Origin: Leifsonia xyli
GTDB lineage: Bacteria > Actinomycetota > Actinomycetes > Actinomycetales > Microbacteriaceae
Assembly (NCBI GenBank): GCA_003243275.1
Contig: QFQR01000002.1
Location: forward strand, 434,001-498,000
Reading direction: 5' to 3'
DNA: 64,000 bases
Under the pieces are notes generated by a model. It saw only the letters and a list, made by a program, of their open reading frames with translations, did not search any database and was not told the origin of the DNA. Made by a program: the position numbers and the translations under genes. Shown piece after piece: positions 1 through 8,402 of this stretch; the stretch's first letter is position 1; every line of letters begins with the position of its first letter.

Positions 1-135
1 GACCGTGCGCTCCTTGTTCTCGCCGTAGAGGTAGAAGGTGTCGCCGTCGCGGAAGATACCGCCGCCGTGGGCCTGGATGCGGTTGCCGGCGGTGTCGCGC
101 ATCACGGCACCCGGTCGGATCGTTCGGGTCGTCAT
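1..135 (-). CDS. GH43-like glycoside hydrolase, N-terminal part only
   Basis: Only the first 45 codons lie in the window; the gene continues past base 1. The reading starts at ATG 135, which overlaps the stop of the upstream rhamnosidase (ATGA, 4 bp), so the two are translationally coupled. Visible motifs are a QAHGGGI stretch followed by FYLYGE. This is the first blade seen in GH43-type five-bladed propeller enzymes, such as exo-galactanase or arabinosidase-like proteins. Coupling to a GH78 enzyme suggests joint trimming of a rhamnose-bearing plant polysaccharide; that role is inferred. Without the rest of the protein the substrate cannot be named. Confidence 0.6.
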   Translation of the reverse strand, partial: MTTRTIRPGAVMRDTAGNRIQAHGGGIFRDGDTFYLYGENKERTV

Positions 136-2510
136 GCTGTTGCCTCCAGCCATTCGTGTTCGCCTGCTGCGACGGTCACCGGGTCGCGGCCCGGCAGGGT
201 CACCGTCGCGGTGACGCCCGCGGGGATCGTCACGTGGTAGCGGATGCCGGATGCCTCCCGCGTCCATCCGCTCTCCACCCGGCCGGTCGGCAGCCGGTAG
301 CTGCCGCGCGCCCACTCGAGGCTGCCGCCCGGCTGCGGGGTGATCGCGACGCTGCCGTCGGGCCGCACGTCGAGGCCCGCGACGCCGCGGAAGAGCCACG
401 CCACGACCGCACCCTTCGAGTAGTGGTTGAGCGAGGCGTGCGGCACCCCCGCCTCGTCGATGCCATCCCAGTTCTCCCAGATGCTCGTCGCGCCGCGGCG
501 CACCGGGTAGAGCCAGCCGGGCAGCTCGGGGTTCTCGAGCAGCCGGTAGGCGGTCTCGGTCTGGCCGTGGTCGGAGAGCGCCTGCAGGATGAGCCCCGTC
601 GACAGGAAACCCGTGCCGAGGCGGTAGCCGCCCTCGCGGACGAGCTCGGCGAGTGCTGCCGCCAGGCGCACCTTGCCCTCCTGGGGCACCAGGTCGAGGG
701 CGATGGGGCGCACGAAACGCGCCTGGCGCGTCGGGTCGGTGGGGAGCCCATCCGCCAGGAACTCGGTGCGGTAGGCGGCGGCGACGTTCTCGCGCAACTC
801 CCAGAGCTCCCGCTCCGCGGCGGTGTCGCCGAGCAGCCCGGCCATCCGCGAGGCGATGCCCGCGGAGTGGGCGAAGTAGGCGGTGGCCACCTCGGCATCC
901 GGGAAGAACATGTTCTTCACGACGATGTTGCGAAGGTCCGCCCCCGGCTCCAGCCACTCGCCCCACTGGTAGCCGGTGTCGACGATGAAGCGGCGGTGCG
1001 CGCCCGTCTTCGCGAGGTTGCGCACATTGCTGCGACGCGCCCGGCGGCGGGTGAACTCCACCCAGCGGCGCACGTGCGGGAAGAACTCGCGGATGATGCC
1101 GAGGTCGCCCGAGAAGCGGTACATCGTGAGCGGCACGATGCCGATCGCATCCGCCCAGCCGGCGGCCCCGTCGATGAAGGCGCCGTTGCTCGGGTTGGCG
1201 TCCGGCACGATGCAGGAGACGCGGCCCGCGGCGGTCTGCTGGGCGGCGACCTCGCGCATCCAGCGGCGCCAGAACGGCCCGGCGTCGGCGAGCCAGTGCG
1301 CGGCGTCGGAGAACACCTGGGCGTCCCCGGTCCAGCCGCTGTGCTCGCGGGTGGGGCAGTCGGTGGGGATGTCGACGGCGTTGCTGCGGAAGCTCCAGCG
1401 GGTGTTCTCGACCAGGCGGTCGAGCTCGGGGACGGAGCAGGAGAACTCGCCGTTCATGGTGAGGTCGGAGTAGATCGCGATTCCGCGGAAGTCGTCGGCG
1501 CTCGCCTCGGCGGGGAAGCCCTCGAGCTTCACATAGCGGAAGCCCATGTAGCAGGTGGAGGGCTGGTAGTGCGCGTGGCCCCCCGCTGCGGTGTAGCGCA
1601 CCACCTGGCCGAAGACGGCATCCGGGTCGTCGCCCTCGACGAGGTTCTTCTGGGTGAAGTCGCCATGCTCGTCGAGGGTCTCGCCGTGGATGAGGGTGAG
1701 CACGGTGCCGGATTCCGCCTCGGTCGTGAAGCGCACCTGCCCCGCGAAGTTCTGGCCGAAGTCGAGCACGCGCGATCCGTCGGGCGTGGTGAGGAGCGTC
1801 GGCGTGAGCTGCTCGTGCTCGAGCACGGGCAGCCCCTCGTCGGGGATCAGCTCGCCGCGGTAGCTGCTCGGCCGCACCGGATGCCAGGCGGCGTCGTCGA
1901 AGCCGGGGCGGTCCCAGCCGGGCTGTTCGCGGCGCGCGTCGTAGTGCTCGCCGCCGCGCATGTCGTTGCTGCCGATCGGGCCCTGCTGGGTGGCGCGGGT
2001 GGCGGTGTCGGTGAGGATGCTGCGTCGGATGCCGCCGTCGGCATCCTCGACCTCGGCGACGATCGCGAGGGCGAGGCGGCGTCCGAAGACGGGGAAGTTC
2101 TCGCCGCGACCGCCGGCCGCGCCACTCCATCCGCGGTACCACCCGTTCGCGAGCACGACGGCGACGGTGTTCTCACCGGGGATGACGGCATCCGTGAGGT
2201 CGTACAGCTGGTACTGCAGGCGGTGGGCGTAGTTGGTGAAGCCGGGGGCGAAGAGGCGCTCGGATGCCGGGGTGCCGTTGACGCTCAGCCGGTAGCTGCC
2301 GAGGGCGGTCACCGCGAGCGTCACGCGGCGCTCGTCGCCGCGCAGCTCGAGCGGGGAGCGCAGGTAGGAGGCGGTCCATTCCGGACGGGGAATCTTGCGA
2401 GGCTCCGGGTCGACGAAGGCGCGTGCGAGCAGCTCCGCGATCTCCACCTGGGTCCCTTCGTCGGTGCGTCCCGCCGAAGTGTCGACGGTGACGGGTGGGC
2501 GCGGGCTCAT
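132..2510 (-). CDS. alpha-L-rhamnosidase, GH78
   Basis: Releases terminal alpha-L-rhamnose from glycosides, feeding the rha genes next door. About 792 aa, with N-terminal beta-sandwich regions and a C-terminal (alpha/alpha)6 catalytic domain. The GH78 hallmark reads TDCPTREHSGWTGDAQ; its Glu is the likely general acid. IWENWDG further on supplies the likely general base Glu. No signal peptide is visible, so it probably acts in the cytoplasm on imported oligosaccharides. ATG 2510 is preferred; an in-frame GTG lies at 2519. No Shine-Dalgarno is visible, and a good promoter lies so close upstream that the mRNA has almost no leader. It is first in an operon with the GH43-like gene. Confidence 0.88.
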   Translation of the reverse strand: MSPRPPVTVDTSAGRTDEGTQVEIAELLARAFVDPEPRKIPRPEWTASYLRSPLELRGDERRVTLAVTALGSYRLSVNGTPASERLFAPGFTNYAHRLQYQLYDLTDAVIPGENTVAVVLANGWYRGWSGAAGGRGENFPVFGRRLALAIVAEVEDADGGIRRSILTDTATRATQQGPIGSNDMRGGEHYDARREQPGWDRPGFDDAAWHPVRPSSYRGELIPDEGLPVLEHEQLTPTLLTTPDGSRVLDFGQNFAGQVRFTTEAESGTVLTLIHGETLDEHGDFTQKNLVEGDDPDAVFGQVVRYTAAGGHAHYQPSTCYMGFRYVKLEGFPAEASADDFRGIAIYSDLTMNGEFSCSVPELDRLVENTRWSFRSNAVDIPTDCPTREHSGWTGDAQVFSDAAHWLADAGPFWRRWMREVAAQQTAAGRVSCIVPDANPSNGAFIDGAAGWADAIGIVPLTMYRFSGDLGIIREFFPHVRRWVEFTRRRARRSNVRNLAKTGAHRRFIVDTGYQWGEWLEPGADLRNIVVKNMFFPDAEVATAYFAHSAGIASRMAGLLGDTAAERELWELRENVAAAYRTEFLADGLPTDPTRQARFVRPIALDLVPQEGKVRLAAALAELVREGGYRLGTGFLSTGLILQALSDHGQTETAYRLLENPELPGWLYPVRRGATSIWENWDGIDEAGVPHASLNHYSKGAVVAWLFRGVAGLDVRPDGSVAITPQPGGSLEWARGSYRLPTGRVESGWTREASGIRYHVTIPAGVTATVTLPGRDPVTVAAGEHEWLEATA

Positions 2511-2512
2511 AG

Positions 2513-2526
2513 CTAGCACGCGCTAG
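2513..2526. promoter_or_regulatory. candidate operator at the rhamnosidase start site
   Basis: Inverted repeat CTAGC-ACGC-GCTAG. It covers the predicted transcription start and the alternative GTG start of the rhamnosidase gene, a typical repressor position. Its sequence differs from the operator shared by rhaI and rhaD, so a different regulator is probable. Confidence 0.5.
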
Positions 2527-2530
2527 TATC

Positions 2531-2560
2531 AGTATACGCGGGCGCGTGTCGGGCGTGCAA
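2531..2560 (-). promoter_or_regulatory. sigma70-type promoter of the rhamnosidase operon
   Basis: Read on the minus strand: -35 TTGCAC (2560-2555), an 18-bp spacer, and -10 TATACT (2536-2531). Transcription should start near 2524, only about 14 nt before ATG 2510, giving a near-leaderless transcript. Confidence 0.6.
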
Positions 2561-2592
2561 CGCAGCTCTTCTGCTCGGAAAGGACACCCCCC

Positions 2593-4032
2593 ATGGCCGC
2601 ACGTCGCCGCATCCTCCTCACCGGTGCCACCGGGAACTGGGGCCGCGCGACGCTGCGCGAGCTGCGGGATCGCGACCGGGTCGACGTGGTCGCCTTCGCG
2701 ATGCCCACCGACACCGATCGGGCGGTGCTCGCCGAGTTCGCCGACATGTCGAACCTGCAGGTCGTCTGGGGCGACCTCACCAGGGAGGCGGATGTCGTGC
2801 GCGCCGTCGACGGCGTCGACGTCGTGCTGCACGTCGGGGCCGTCGTCTCGCCGCTCGCCGACAGCAACCCGGCCCTCGCCCGACGCGTCAACGTCGGCTC
2901 GATGCAGAACATCATCCGTGCCGTCAAGGCGCTCCCCGACCCCTCGCGCGTCGCGGTCGTGGGCGTGGGGTCGGTCGCCGAGACCGGCGACCGGCAGGAG
3001 CCGAACCACTGGGGGCGCGTCGGCGACCCCATCCGCGTCTCACGCTTCGACGAGTACGGGCAGTCGAAGGTCGTCGCGGAGAAGCTCCTCGTGGAGTCGG
3101 GCCTGCCGACCTGGGCGTGGATCCGTCAGACCGGCATCTTCCACCCCGCGATGCTCGGCCTCCGCGACCCGATCATGACCCACTCGCCGTTCACCGGCGT
3201 CATGGAGTGGGCCTCCGCCGAGGACTCCGCGCGGCTGCTCGCCGGGATCGCCGAAGGGGCTCCCGAGGAGTTCTGGGGTGGCATCTACAACATCGGCGGC
3301 GGCGAGGGCTGGCGTCTCACCAACTGGCAGCTGCAGCAGGCCATCGCGGGCGCCATGGGGGTGCGCGACGTGCGCGCCTGGTACGACCGCAACTGGTTCG
3401 CGCTCGGCAACTTCCACGGCCAGTGGTACTCCGACTCCGACCGTCTCGAGGAGCTCGTGCCGTTCCGCCAGGACACCTTCGCGGATGCGCTGGCGCGCGC
3501 GATCGCGGCGGCACCGGCCTCCGTGCGCTCGGCGGGCAAGGTGCCCGCGTTCATCGTCAAGAACCTCGTCATGAAGCCGCTCAGCCGCCAGCCGCGTGGC
3601 ACCATGCACGCCATCCGCTCGGGCAACCGGGAGGAGATCGCGGCGCACTTCGGCTCGCTCGAGGCGTGGCGCGCGATCGGCGACTGGTCGAGCTTCGTGC
3701 CGCCGGAGCCCTCGCGTGAGCCGAGCCTGCTCGACCACGGCTACGACGAGTCGAAGGCCGCGTCGGATTGGACGGGGCTCGACTACCTCGAGGTCGCGGC
3801 CTTCCGCGGCGGCGAGCTGCTGAGCACGGATGTCGAGCGCGGCGCCATCGCCACCCCGCTCGTCTGGCGGTGCGCGGGCGGCCACGTCTTCGCGGGCAGC
3901 CCGCGACTCATCCTCACCGGCGGCCACTGGTGCCCCGTGTGCGTGCGCTCGTCGGCCGACTACCCGGCACAGGCGGAGCGTAACAGCTTCCTCGCACAGC
4001 TCGAGGGGACCTCGCCGGTCGCCGCCGGCTGA
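2593..4032 (+). CDS. extended SDR (NAD-dependent epimerase/dehydratase family) with C-terminal zinc knuckle
   Basis: A 479-aa protein. Residues 11-17 (GATGNWG) form the Rossmann GxxGxxG loop, a WGDL segment follows strand three, and YGQSK is the YxxxK catalytic pair, so the N-terminal two thirds is an extended SDR acting on a nucleotide sugar or sugar. The end carries Cys427, His431, Cys447 and Cys450 (CxxxH-x15-CxxC), which looks like a zinc knuckle and is not part of the usual SDR fold. AGGA lies before ATG 2593. The gene is divergent from the rhamnosidase operon and convergent with rhaB. A role in sugar catabolism is inferred from position; the substrate is unknown. Confidence 0.75.
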   Translation: MAARRRILLTGATGNWGRATLRELRDRDRVDVVAFAMPTDTDRAVLAEFADMSNLQVVWGDLTREADVVRAVDGVDVVLHVGAVVSPLADSNPALARRVNVGSMQNIIRAVKALPDPSRVAVVGVGSVAETGDRQEPNHWGRVGDPIRVSRFDEYGQSKVVAEKLLVESGLPTWAWIRQTGIFHPAMLGLRDPIMTHSPFTGVMEWASAEDSARLLAGIAEGAPEEFWGGIYNIGGGEGWRLTNWQLQQAIAGAMGVRDVRAWYDRNWFALGNFHGQWYSDSDRLEELVPFRQDTFADALARAIAAAPASVRSAGKVPAFIVKNLVMKPLSRQPRGTMHAIRSGNREEIAAHFGSLEAWRAIGDWSSFVPPEPSREPSLLDHGYDESKAASDWTGLDYLEVAAFRGGELLSTDVERGAIATPLVWRCAGGHVFAGSPRLILTGGHWCPVCVRSSADYPAQAERNSFLAQLEGTSPVAAG

Positions 4033-4044
4033 CGGGGGCGGCGG

Positions 4045-5466
4045 TCAGGTGGCGGGCTCGTAGCGGGTGACCGGGAACGAGCGCGCCACGAGCGAGCGCA
4101 GCTCCTCGAGCTCGCCCGTGACGAGCCCGTGCGCGCGCGCCTGCACGAGCACGTTGCCGATCGCGGTCGCCTCCACGGGGCCGGCCACCACGGGCAGGCC
4201 CGTCGCCTCCGCCGTCAACCGGCACAGCAGCTCGTTCTGCGAGCCGCCGCCCACGAGGTGCACGGTGCGCACCGGCACCCCGGAGAGCTCGGATGCGGCG
4301 CGGATCGTCGCGGCATAGGCGCGCGCGAGACTCACCAGGATCGAGCGCACGAGCTCCGCCCGCGAGCCGGGTGCCCGCAGACCGCGCTCGCCGAACCAGG
4401 CGGCGATGCGATCCGGCATGCCGCCGGGTGCCAGGAAGACCGGGTCGTCGGCGTCGAAGACCGGCACCTCGCCCGTGACCGCCTCGGCGGCCGCCAGGAG
4501 CGCAGCGAGGTCGACCCGCTCGCCCGCCTTCTCCCACTCGCGCACCGACTCCGACAGCAGCCACAGCCCCATCACGTTGTGCAGGAACCGCACCCGGCCG
4601 TCGACGCCGCCCTCGTTCGTGAACCCGGCGAGACGCGCGGCCTCCGTGACGACCGGTCGGTCGAGCTCGACCCCCACGAGCGACCAGGTGCCGCACGAGA
4701 TGTAGGCGATGTCGCGGTCGGTCGAGGGCACGGCGACGACCGCGGACGCCGTGTCGTGCGATCCGACGGTCGTCACCACGGCATCCGTCGCCCCCGTGCC
4801 GCGCAGCGCGCTCGGCAGCAGCGGGCCGAGCACCGTGCCCGGGTCGACGAGACCGCGGGCGAGATGGGTCGGGATCGAGAGGCGCTCCATGAGGGCGGTG
4901 TCCCAGCGGCCGCTCGTGACCTCGACGAGGCCCGTCGTGGAGGCGTTGGTGCGCTCGGCGACGCTGCGGCCGGTGAGCCAGAACGCGAGCAGGTCGGGGA
5001 TCAGCAGGAAGGAGTCGGCCTGCGCGAGGGCGCCAGCCACGCGGTCGGCGGTCAGCTGGAAGAGCGTGTTGAAGGGCAGGTGCTGCAGGCCGTTCCGGGC
5101 GTACAGCTCGCGCGCATCGACCCGCGCGTGCACGGCCTCGACGGCCGGGAGGTTGCGCTCGTCGCGGTAGGAGTACGGCTCGCCCAGCATCCGGCCCTCG
5201 CGCAGCAGCGCGTAGTCGACGGCCCACGAGTCGATGCCGATCGAGAGGAGACCGGGGGAGCGGCGCACGCCCTCGGCGAGCCCCTCCACGAGGTCGCGGT
5301 AGAGCTCGGTGACCGACCAGTGCAGCCCGTCGGGGGTGCGCACGGGGGCGTTGCCGAAGCGCGCGACCTCCTCGAGGCGCAGCGCCCCGTCGTCGAGGTG
5401 CCCGAGGATCACGCGGCCGCTCGTCGCCCCCAGGTCGACGGCGGCGACGGTGCCGGATGCTGCCAC
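4045..5466 (-). CDS. rhaB: rhamnulokinase
   Basis: Phosphorylates L-rhamnulose to L-rhamnulose 1-phosphate with ATP in the cytoplasm. 473 aa, an FGGY-family sugar kinase. The N-terminal DLGATSGR phosphate loop and GIDSWAVDYALL are typical of RhaB. SCGTWSLVG and HLVGGGSQN in the second domain form the nucleotide and sugar site. The gene lies 7 bp after the aldolase/dehydrogenase gene on the same strand and is last in that transcription unit. Length and motifs are complete. Confidence 0.93.
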   Translation of the reverse strand: MAASGTVAAVDLGATSGRVILGHLDDGALRLEEVARFGNAPVRTPDGLHWSVTELYRDLVEGLAEGVRRSPGLLSIGIDSWAVDYALLREGRMLGEPYSYRDERNLPAVEAVHARVDARELYARNGLQHLPFNTLFQLTADRVAGALAQADSFLLIPDLLAFWLTGRSVAERTNASTTGLVEVTSGRWDTALMERLSIPTHLARGLVDPGTVLGPLLPSALRGTGATDAVVTTVGSHDTASAVVAVPSTDRDIAYISCGTWSLVGVELDRPVVTEAARLAGFTNEGGVDGRVRFLHNVMGLWLLSESVREWEKAGERVDLAALLAAAEAVTGEVPVFDADDPVFLAPGGMPDRIAAWFGERGLRAPGSRAELVRSILVSLARAYAATIRAASELSGVPVRTVHLVGGGSQNELLCRLTAEATGLPVVAGPVEATAIGNVLVQARAHGLVTGELEELRSLVARSFPVTRYEPAT

Positions 5467-5473
5467 GGTGGCC

Positions 5474-7513
5474 TCAGCGCAGGAACGCCGCGGCGACGCC
5501 CGCGTCGACCGGGATGTGCAGGCCCGTGGTGTGCGAGAAGTCGGGCCCCGTGATGGCGGCGACGGCGTTCGCGACGTTCTCGGGCAGCACCTCGCGCTTG
5601 AGGATGGTGCGCTGTGCGTAGAACTCGCCCAGCTTCTCCTCCTCGATGCCGTAGGTCTTGGCGCGGTTGGCTCCCCAGCCGGCGGCGAAGATGCCCGAGC
5701 CGCGCACCACGCCGTCCGGGTTGATGCCGTTGACCCGCACGCCGTGCTCGCCGAGCTCGACCGCGAGCAGGCGCACCTGGTGGGCCTGGTCGGCCTTCGT
5801 CGCCGAGTAGGCGATGTTGTTGGGGCCCGCGAACACCGAGTTCTTGGAGGCGATGTAGACGATGTCGCCGCCGAGCTGCTGCTCGATGAGCACCTTCGCG
5901 GCGGCCTTCGCGACGAGGAAGGAACCCTTCGCCATGATGTCGTGCTGGAAATCCCAGTCCTGCTCGGTGGTCTCCAGCAGCGGCTTCGACAGCGAGACGC
6001 CCGCGTTGTTGACCACGAGGTCGACCCCGCCGAAGGCGAGCACGGCGTCGCGCATCGCGGCGTCGATCTGCGCGGCGTCGGTGACGTTCACCTGCACGCC
6101 GACCGCGACATCCGTGCCGCCCAGCTCGGATGCCGCGGCCTGCGCCTTCGCGAGGTCGAGGTCGGCGACCACCACGCACGCCCCGTCGGCCGCGAGCCGC
6201 GTCGCGATGGCTTTGCCGATCCCCGACGCGGCGCCCGTCACGAATGCCACCCGGGTCGCGTGCGACTTGGGTTTCGGCATCCGCTGCAGCTTGGCTTCCT
6301 CGAGCGCCCAGTACTCGATGCGGAACTTCTCGGCGTCCGAGATGGGCGTGTAGGTGGAGATCGCCTCGGCGCCGCGCATGACGTTGATCGCGTTGAGGTA
6401 GAACTCGCCTGCCACCCGCGCGGTCTGCTTGTTCGCGCCGAAGCTGAACATGCCCACCCCCGGCACGAGCACGATCGCCGGGTCGGCGCCGCGGATCGCG
6501 GGGCTCTCGGCCGTCGCGTGCGCCTCGTAGTAGGCGGTGTAGTCGGCGCGGTAGGCCTCGTGCAGTGCGTGCAGGCGCGCGATGGAGTCCTCCGCGGATG
6601 CGTCCGCAGGCAGGTCGAGCAGCAGCGGCTTCACCTTGGTGCGCAGGAAGTGGTCGGGGCAGCTCGTGCCGAGCGCCGCGAGCGCGGGGGCATTCGCGGA
6701 GGCGAGGAAGTCGAGCACGCGCGGGTCGTCGGTGAAGTGGCCGACCATGGGCTTGTCGTGGGATGCGATGCCGCGGATGGTGGGGAACAGTGCCGCGGCC
6801 TTCTCCCGCCGTTCCGCATCCGGCAAGGCGGCGTTCTGGGCGACGGGTGCGCCGAAGGGTTCCTCCGCGCCGTTCGCGTCGATGAACTTCTGGGCGGTCT
6901 CGATGATCCAGAGGCTGTTGCGCTCCGCCTCGTCGCTCGTGTCGCCCCAGGCGGTGATGCCGTGGCCACCGAGGATGCAGCCGATCGCCTGCGGGTTCGC
7001 CTCCTTGATCGCGGCGATGTCGAGGCCGAGCTGGAAGCCGGGGCGACGCCACGGCACCCAGACGACCTTGTCGCCGAAGGCCTTCGCGGTGAGGGTCTCG
7101 CCGTCGGCGGCGGTCGCGAAGGCGATGCCGGCATCCGGGTGCAGGTGGTCGACGTGGTCGGCGTCGACGAGGGCGTGCATGGCGGTGTCGATGCTCGGAG
7201 CCGCGCCGCCCTTGCCGTGCAGGGTGTAGTCGAAGGCCGCCACCATCTCGTCTTCGCGGTCGACGCCGGGGTAGACGTTCACGAGCGAGCGGAGGCGGTC
7301 GAGGCGCAGCACGGCGAGGCCGGCCTCGGTGAGGGTGCCGAGGTCGCCGCCGGATCCCTTGACCCAGAGCAGTTCGACGGGTTCGCCCGTGACGGGGTCG
7401 GTGGCGGTGCCCTTGGCGGAGGTGTTGCCGCCCGCGTAGTTGGTGACCTTGGGGTCGGAGCCCAGCCGGTTGCTGCGCGCGATGAGCTCGGCGGCGGGCG
7501 ACTTCTTCGTCAT
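5474..7513 (-). CDS. rhaD: bifunctional rhamnulose-1-phosphate aldolase / short-chain dehydrogenase
   Basis: A 679-aa fusion of the last two rhamnose steps: cleavage of L-rhamnulose 1-phosphate to DHAP and L-lactaldehyde, then oxidation of the lactaldehyde. The N-terminal half is a class II zinc aldolase (NYAGGNTSAKG, then HVDHLHPDAG with metal-binding His). From about residue 425 an SDR domain begins with GAASGIGKAIA and has YSATK as its catalytic YxxxK. This fused form is common in actinobacteria and bacilli. AGAGGA precedes ATG 7513. A LacI-type operator lies 26 bp upstream, so the gene has its own regulated promoter and does not rely only on readthrough from rhaI. Confidence 0.9.
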   Translation of the reverse strand: MTKKSPAAELIARSNRLGSDPKVTNYAGGNTSAKGTATDPVTGEPVELLWVKGSGGDLGTLTEAGLAVLRLDRLRSLVNVYPGVDREDEMVAAFDYTLHGKGGAAPSIDTAMHALVDADHVDHLHPDAGIAFATAADGETLTAKAFGDKVVWVPWRRPGFQLGLDIAAIKEANPQAIGCILGGHGITAWGDTSDEAERNSLWIIETAQKFIDANGAEEPFGAPVAQNAALPDAERREKAAALFPTIRGIASHDKPMVGHFTDDPRVLDFLASANAPALAALGTSCPDHFLRTKVKPLLLDLPADASAEDSIARLHALHEAYRADYTAYYEAHATAESPAIRGADPAIVLVPGVGMFSFGANKQTARVAGEFYLNAINVMRGAEAISTYTPISDAEKFRIEYWALEEAKLQRMPKPKSHATRVAFVTGAASGIGKAIATRLAADGACVVVADLDLAKAQAAASELGGTDVAVGVQVNVTDAAQIDAAMRDAVLAFGGVDLVVNNAGVSLSKPLLETTEQDWDFQHDIMAKGSFLVAKAAAKVLIEQQLGGDIVYIASKNSVFAGPNNIAYSATKADQAHQVRLLAVELGEHGVRVNGINPDGVVRGSGIFAAGWGANRAKTYGIEEEKLGEFYAQRTILKREVLPENVANAVAAITGPDFSHTTGLHIPVDAGVAAAFLR

Positions 7514-7538
7514 GGGGGAGGTCCTCTGGCTAGCGGAG

Positions 7539-7551
7539 TGAATCGTTTCAA
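7539..7551. promoter_or_regulatory. LacI-type operator upstream of rhaD
   Basis: TGAATCGTTTCAA, with TGAA/TTCA half-sites around a central CG. The same 13-mer occurs on the opposite strand at 9591-9603 before rhaI. LacI-family regulators bind this kind of site, and the local lacI gene at 9694 is the obvious partner. Confidence 0.8.
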
Positions 7552-7587
7552 AGCGTATCGGTGCGTGCCGTCCCGCGCAACCACAGC

Positions 7588-7645
7588 TGAGGCGTCACTT
7601 TGTGTCGCGCGGCGGGCGCCGCGAGCGACACAAAGTGACGCCTCA
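7588..7645. repeat. long palindrome, GAGGCGTCA family, copy A
   Basis: Perfect 21-bp arms (7588-7608 and 7625-7645; left arm begins TGAGGCGTCACTTTGTGTCG) with a 16-nt GC-rich spacer. It lies downstream of the DHFR-like gene and upstream of the rhaD operator. Other copies are at 8337, 32043 and 47274. It could act as a terminator on either strand, but there is no T-tract. Confidence 0.9.
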
Positions 7646-7678
7646 CAGCTCGCGGGCAGAGTGACCGGGCAGAGTGCC

Positions 7679-8320
7679 TCAGCGCGAGAAGGTGAGGTGG
7701 ATGGTGCCGCTCTCGGCGGTCTCGCTCGTGACGGTGTAGCCCGCCTCGAGTCCGCGCAGCTCGTCCCAGAGTCGGATGCCGCGGCCGAGCAGGATGGGCG
7801 CGATCGCCACGTGCAGCCGGTCGACGAGGCCAGAGGCGAGGAACGGACGGATGGTGCTGGGCCCGCCGCCGATCCTCACGTCGCCGCCGGCGGCGGCATC
7901 CGTCGCCAGGGCGAGCGCCTCCTCGGGCGTCGCCTCGAGGAAGTGGAAGCTCGTGCCGTTCGGGAACTCGATCGCGGCGCGCGGCGTGTGCGTCAGCACG
8001 AAGACCGGCACGTGGAACGGGGGCTCCTCGCCCCACCATCCGCGCCATTCGGGGTCGCCAGGGAAGGTGTGCAGCCCGAACATGCCTGCCCCCATGATCT
8101 CGGCCCCGACCTCCGCGAAGTAGGCCTTCGCATAGGCGTCGTCGACCCCCGTCGTGCCCTCGCCGCTGTCGTCGTGCAGCACCCGCTCGCGGAAGGTGCG
8201 GGTGTCGACGTAGGCCGCGGTGAGCCGCGCCCAGTCGGCGCCGAAGGGGTTCTCGGGGGTCTGATCCGTCGTCGTCGCGAATCCGTCGAGGGAGATGTTG
8301 AGGTCAACGCGCACAGCCAT
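7679..8320 (-). CDS. dihydrofolate reductase-like protein (RibD C-terminal domain family)
   Basis: 213 aa. It begins VDLNISLDGFA and ends with VRIGGGPSTI...LHVAIAPILLGRG, the NADPH-binding pattern of the RibD C-terminal/DHFR-like family (YyaP-type). These proteins are NADPH-dependent reductases of mostly unknown substrate. GGAGGAG lies before ATG 8320. The gene sits between rhaI and rhaD but has no obvious part in rhamnose breakdown. It is bounded on both sides by copies of the same palindrome, one ending just before its ribosome-binding site. That arrangement suggests a gene inserted into the rha locus. Confidence 0.8.
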   Translation of the reverse strand: MAVRVDLNISLDGFATTTDQTPENPFGADWARLTAAYVDTRTFRERVLHDDSGEGTTGVDDAYAKAYFAEVGAEIMGAGMFGLHTFPGDPEWRGWWGEEPPFHVPVFVLTHTPRAAIEFPNGTSFHFLEATPEEALALATDAAAGGDVRIGGGPSTIRPFLASGLVDRLHVAIAPILLGRGIRLWDELRGLEAGYTVTSETAESGTIHLTFSR

Positions 8321-8336
8321 GCGGCGATTCTCCTCC

Positions 8337-8394
8337 TGAGGCGTCAGTTTGTGTCGCCTCGGCGGCGCTGGAGGCGACACAAACTGACGCCTCA
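8337..8394. repeat. long palindrome, GAGGCGTCA family, copy B
   Basis: Perfect 24-bp arms (8337-8360 and 8371-8394) around a 10-nt spacer. It differs from copies A and C by one base in each arm (TCAGTTTG instead of TCACTTTG), with the compensating change present in the other arm. It lies between the end of rhaI and the ribosome-binding site of the DHFR-like gene. Confidence 0.92.
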
Positions 8395-8402
8395 GCCGGG
8401 GA

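Noticed and set aside
156..2516. Long open frames antisense to real genes, such as 786 codons opposite the rhamnosidase
   Set aside because: High-GC genes leave the opposite strand open. These frames lack ribosome-binding sites and protein-like motifs, while the sense strand has clear family motifs.
7588..8394. An insertion sequence around the DHFR-like gene
   Set aside because: No transposase, no terminal inverted repeats of IS type and no visible target duplication; only the two palindromes bound it.
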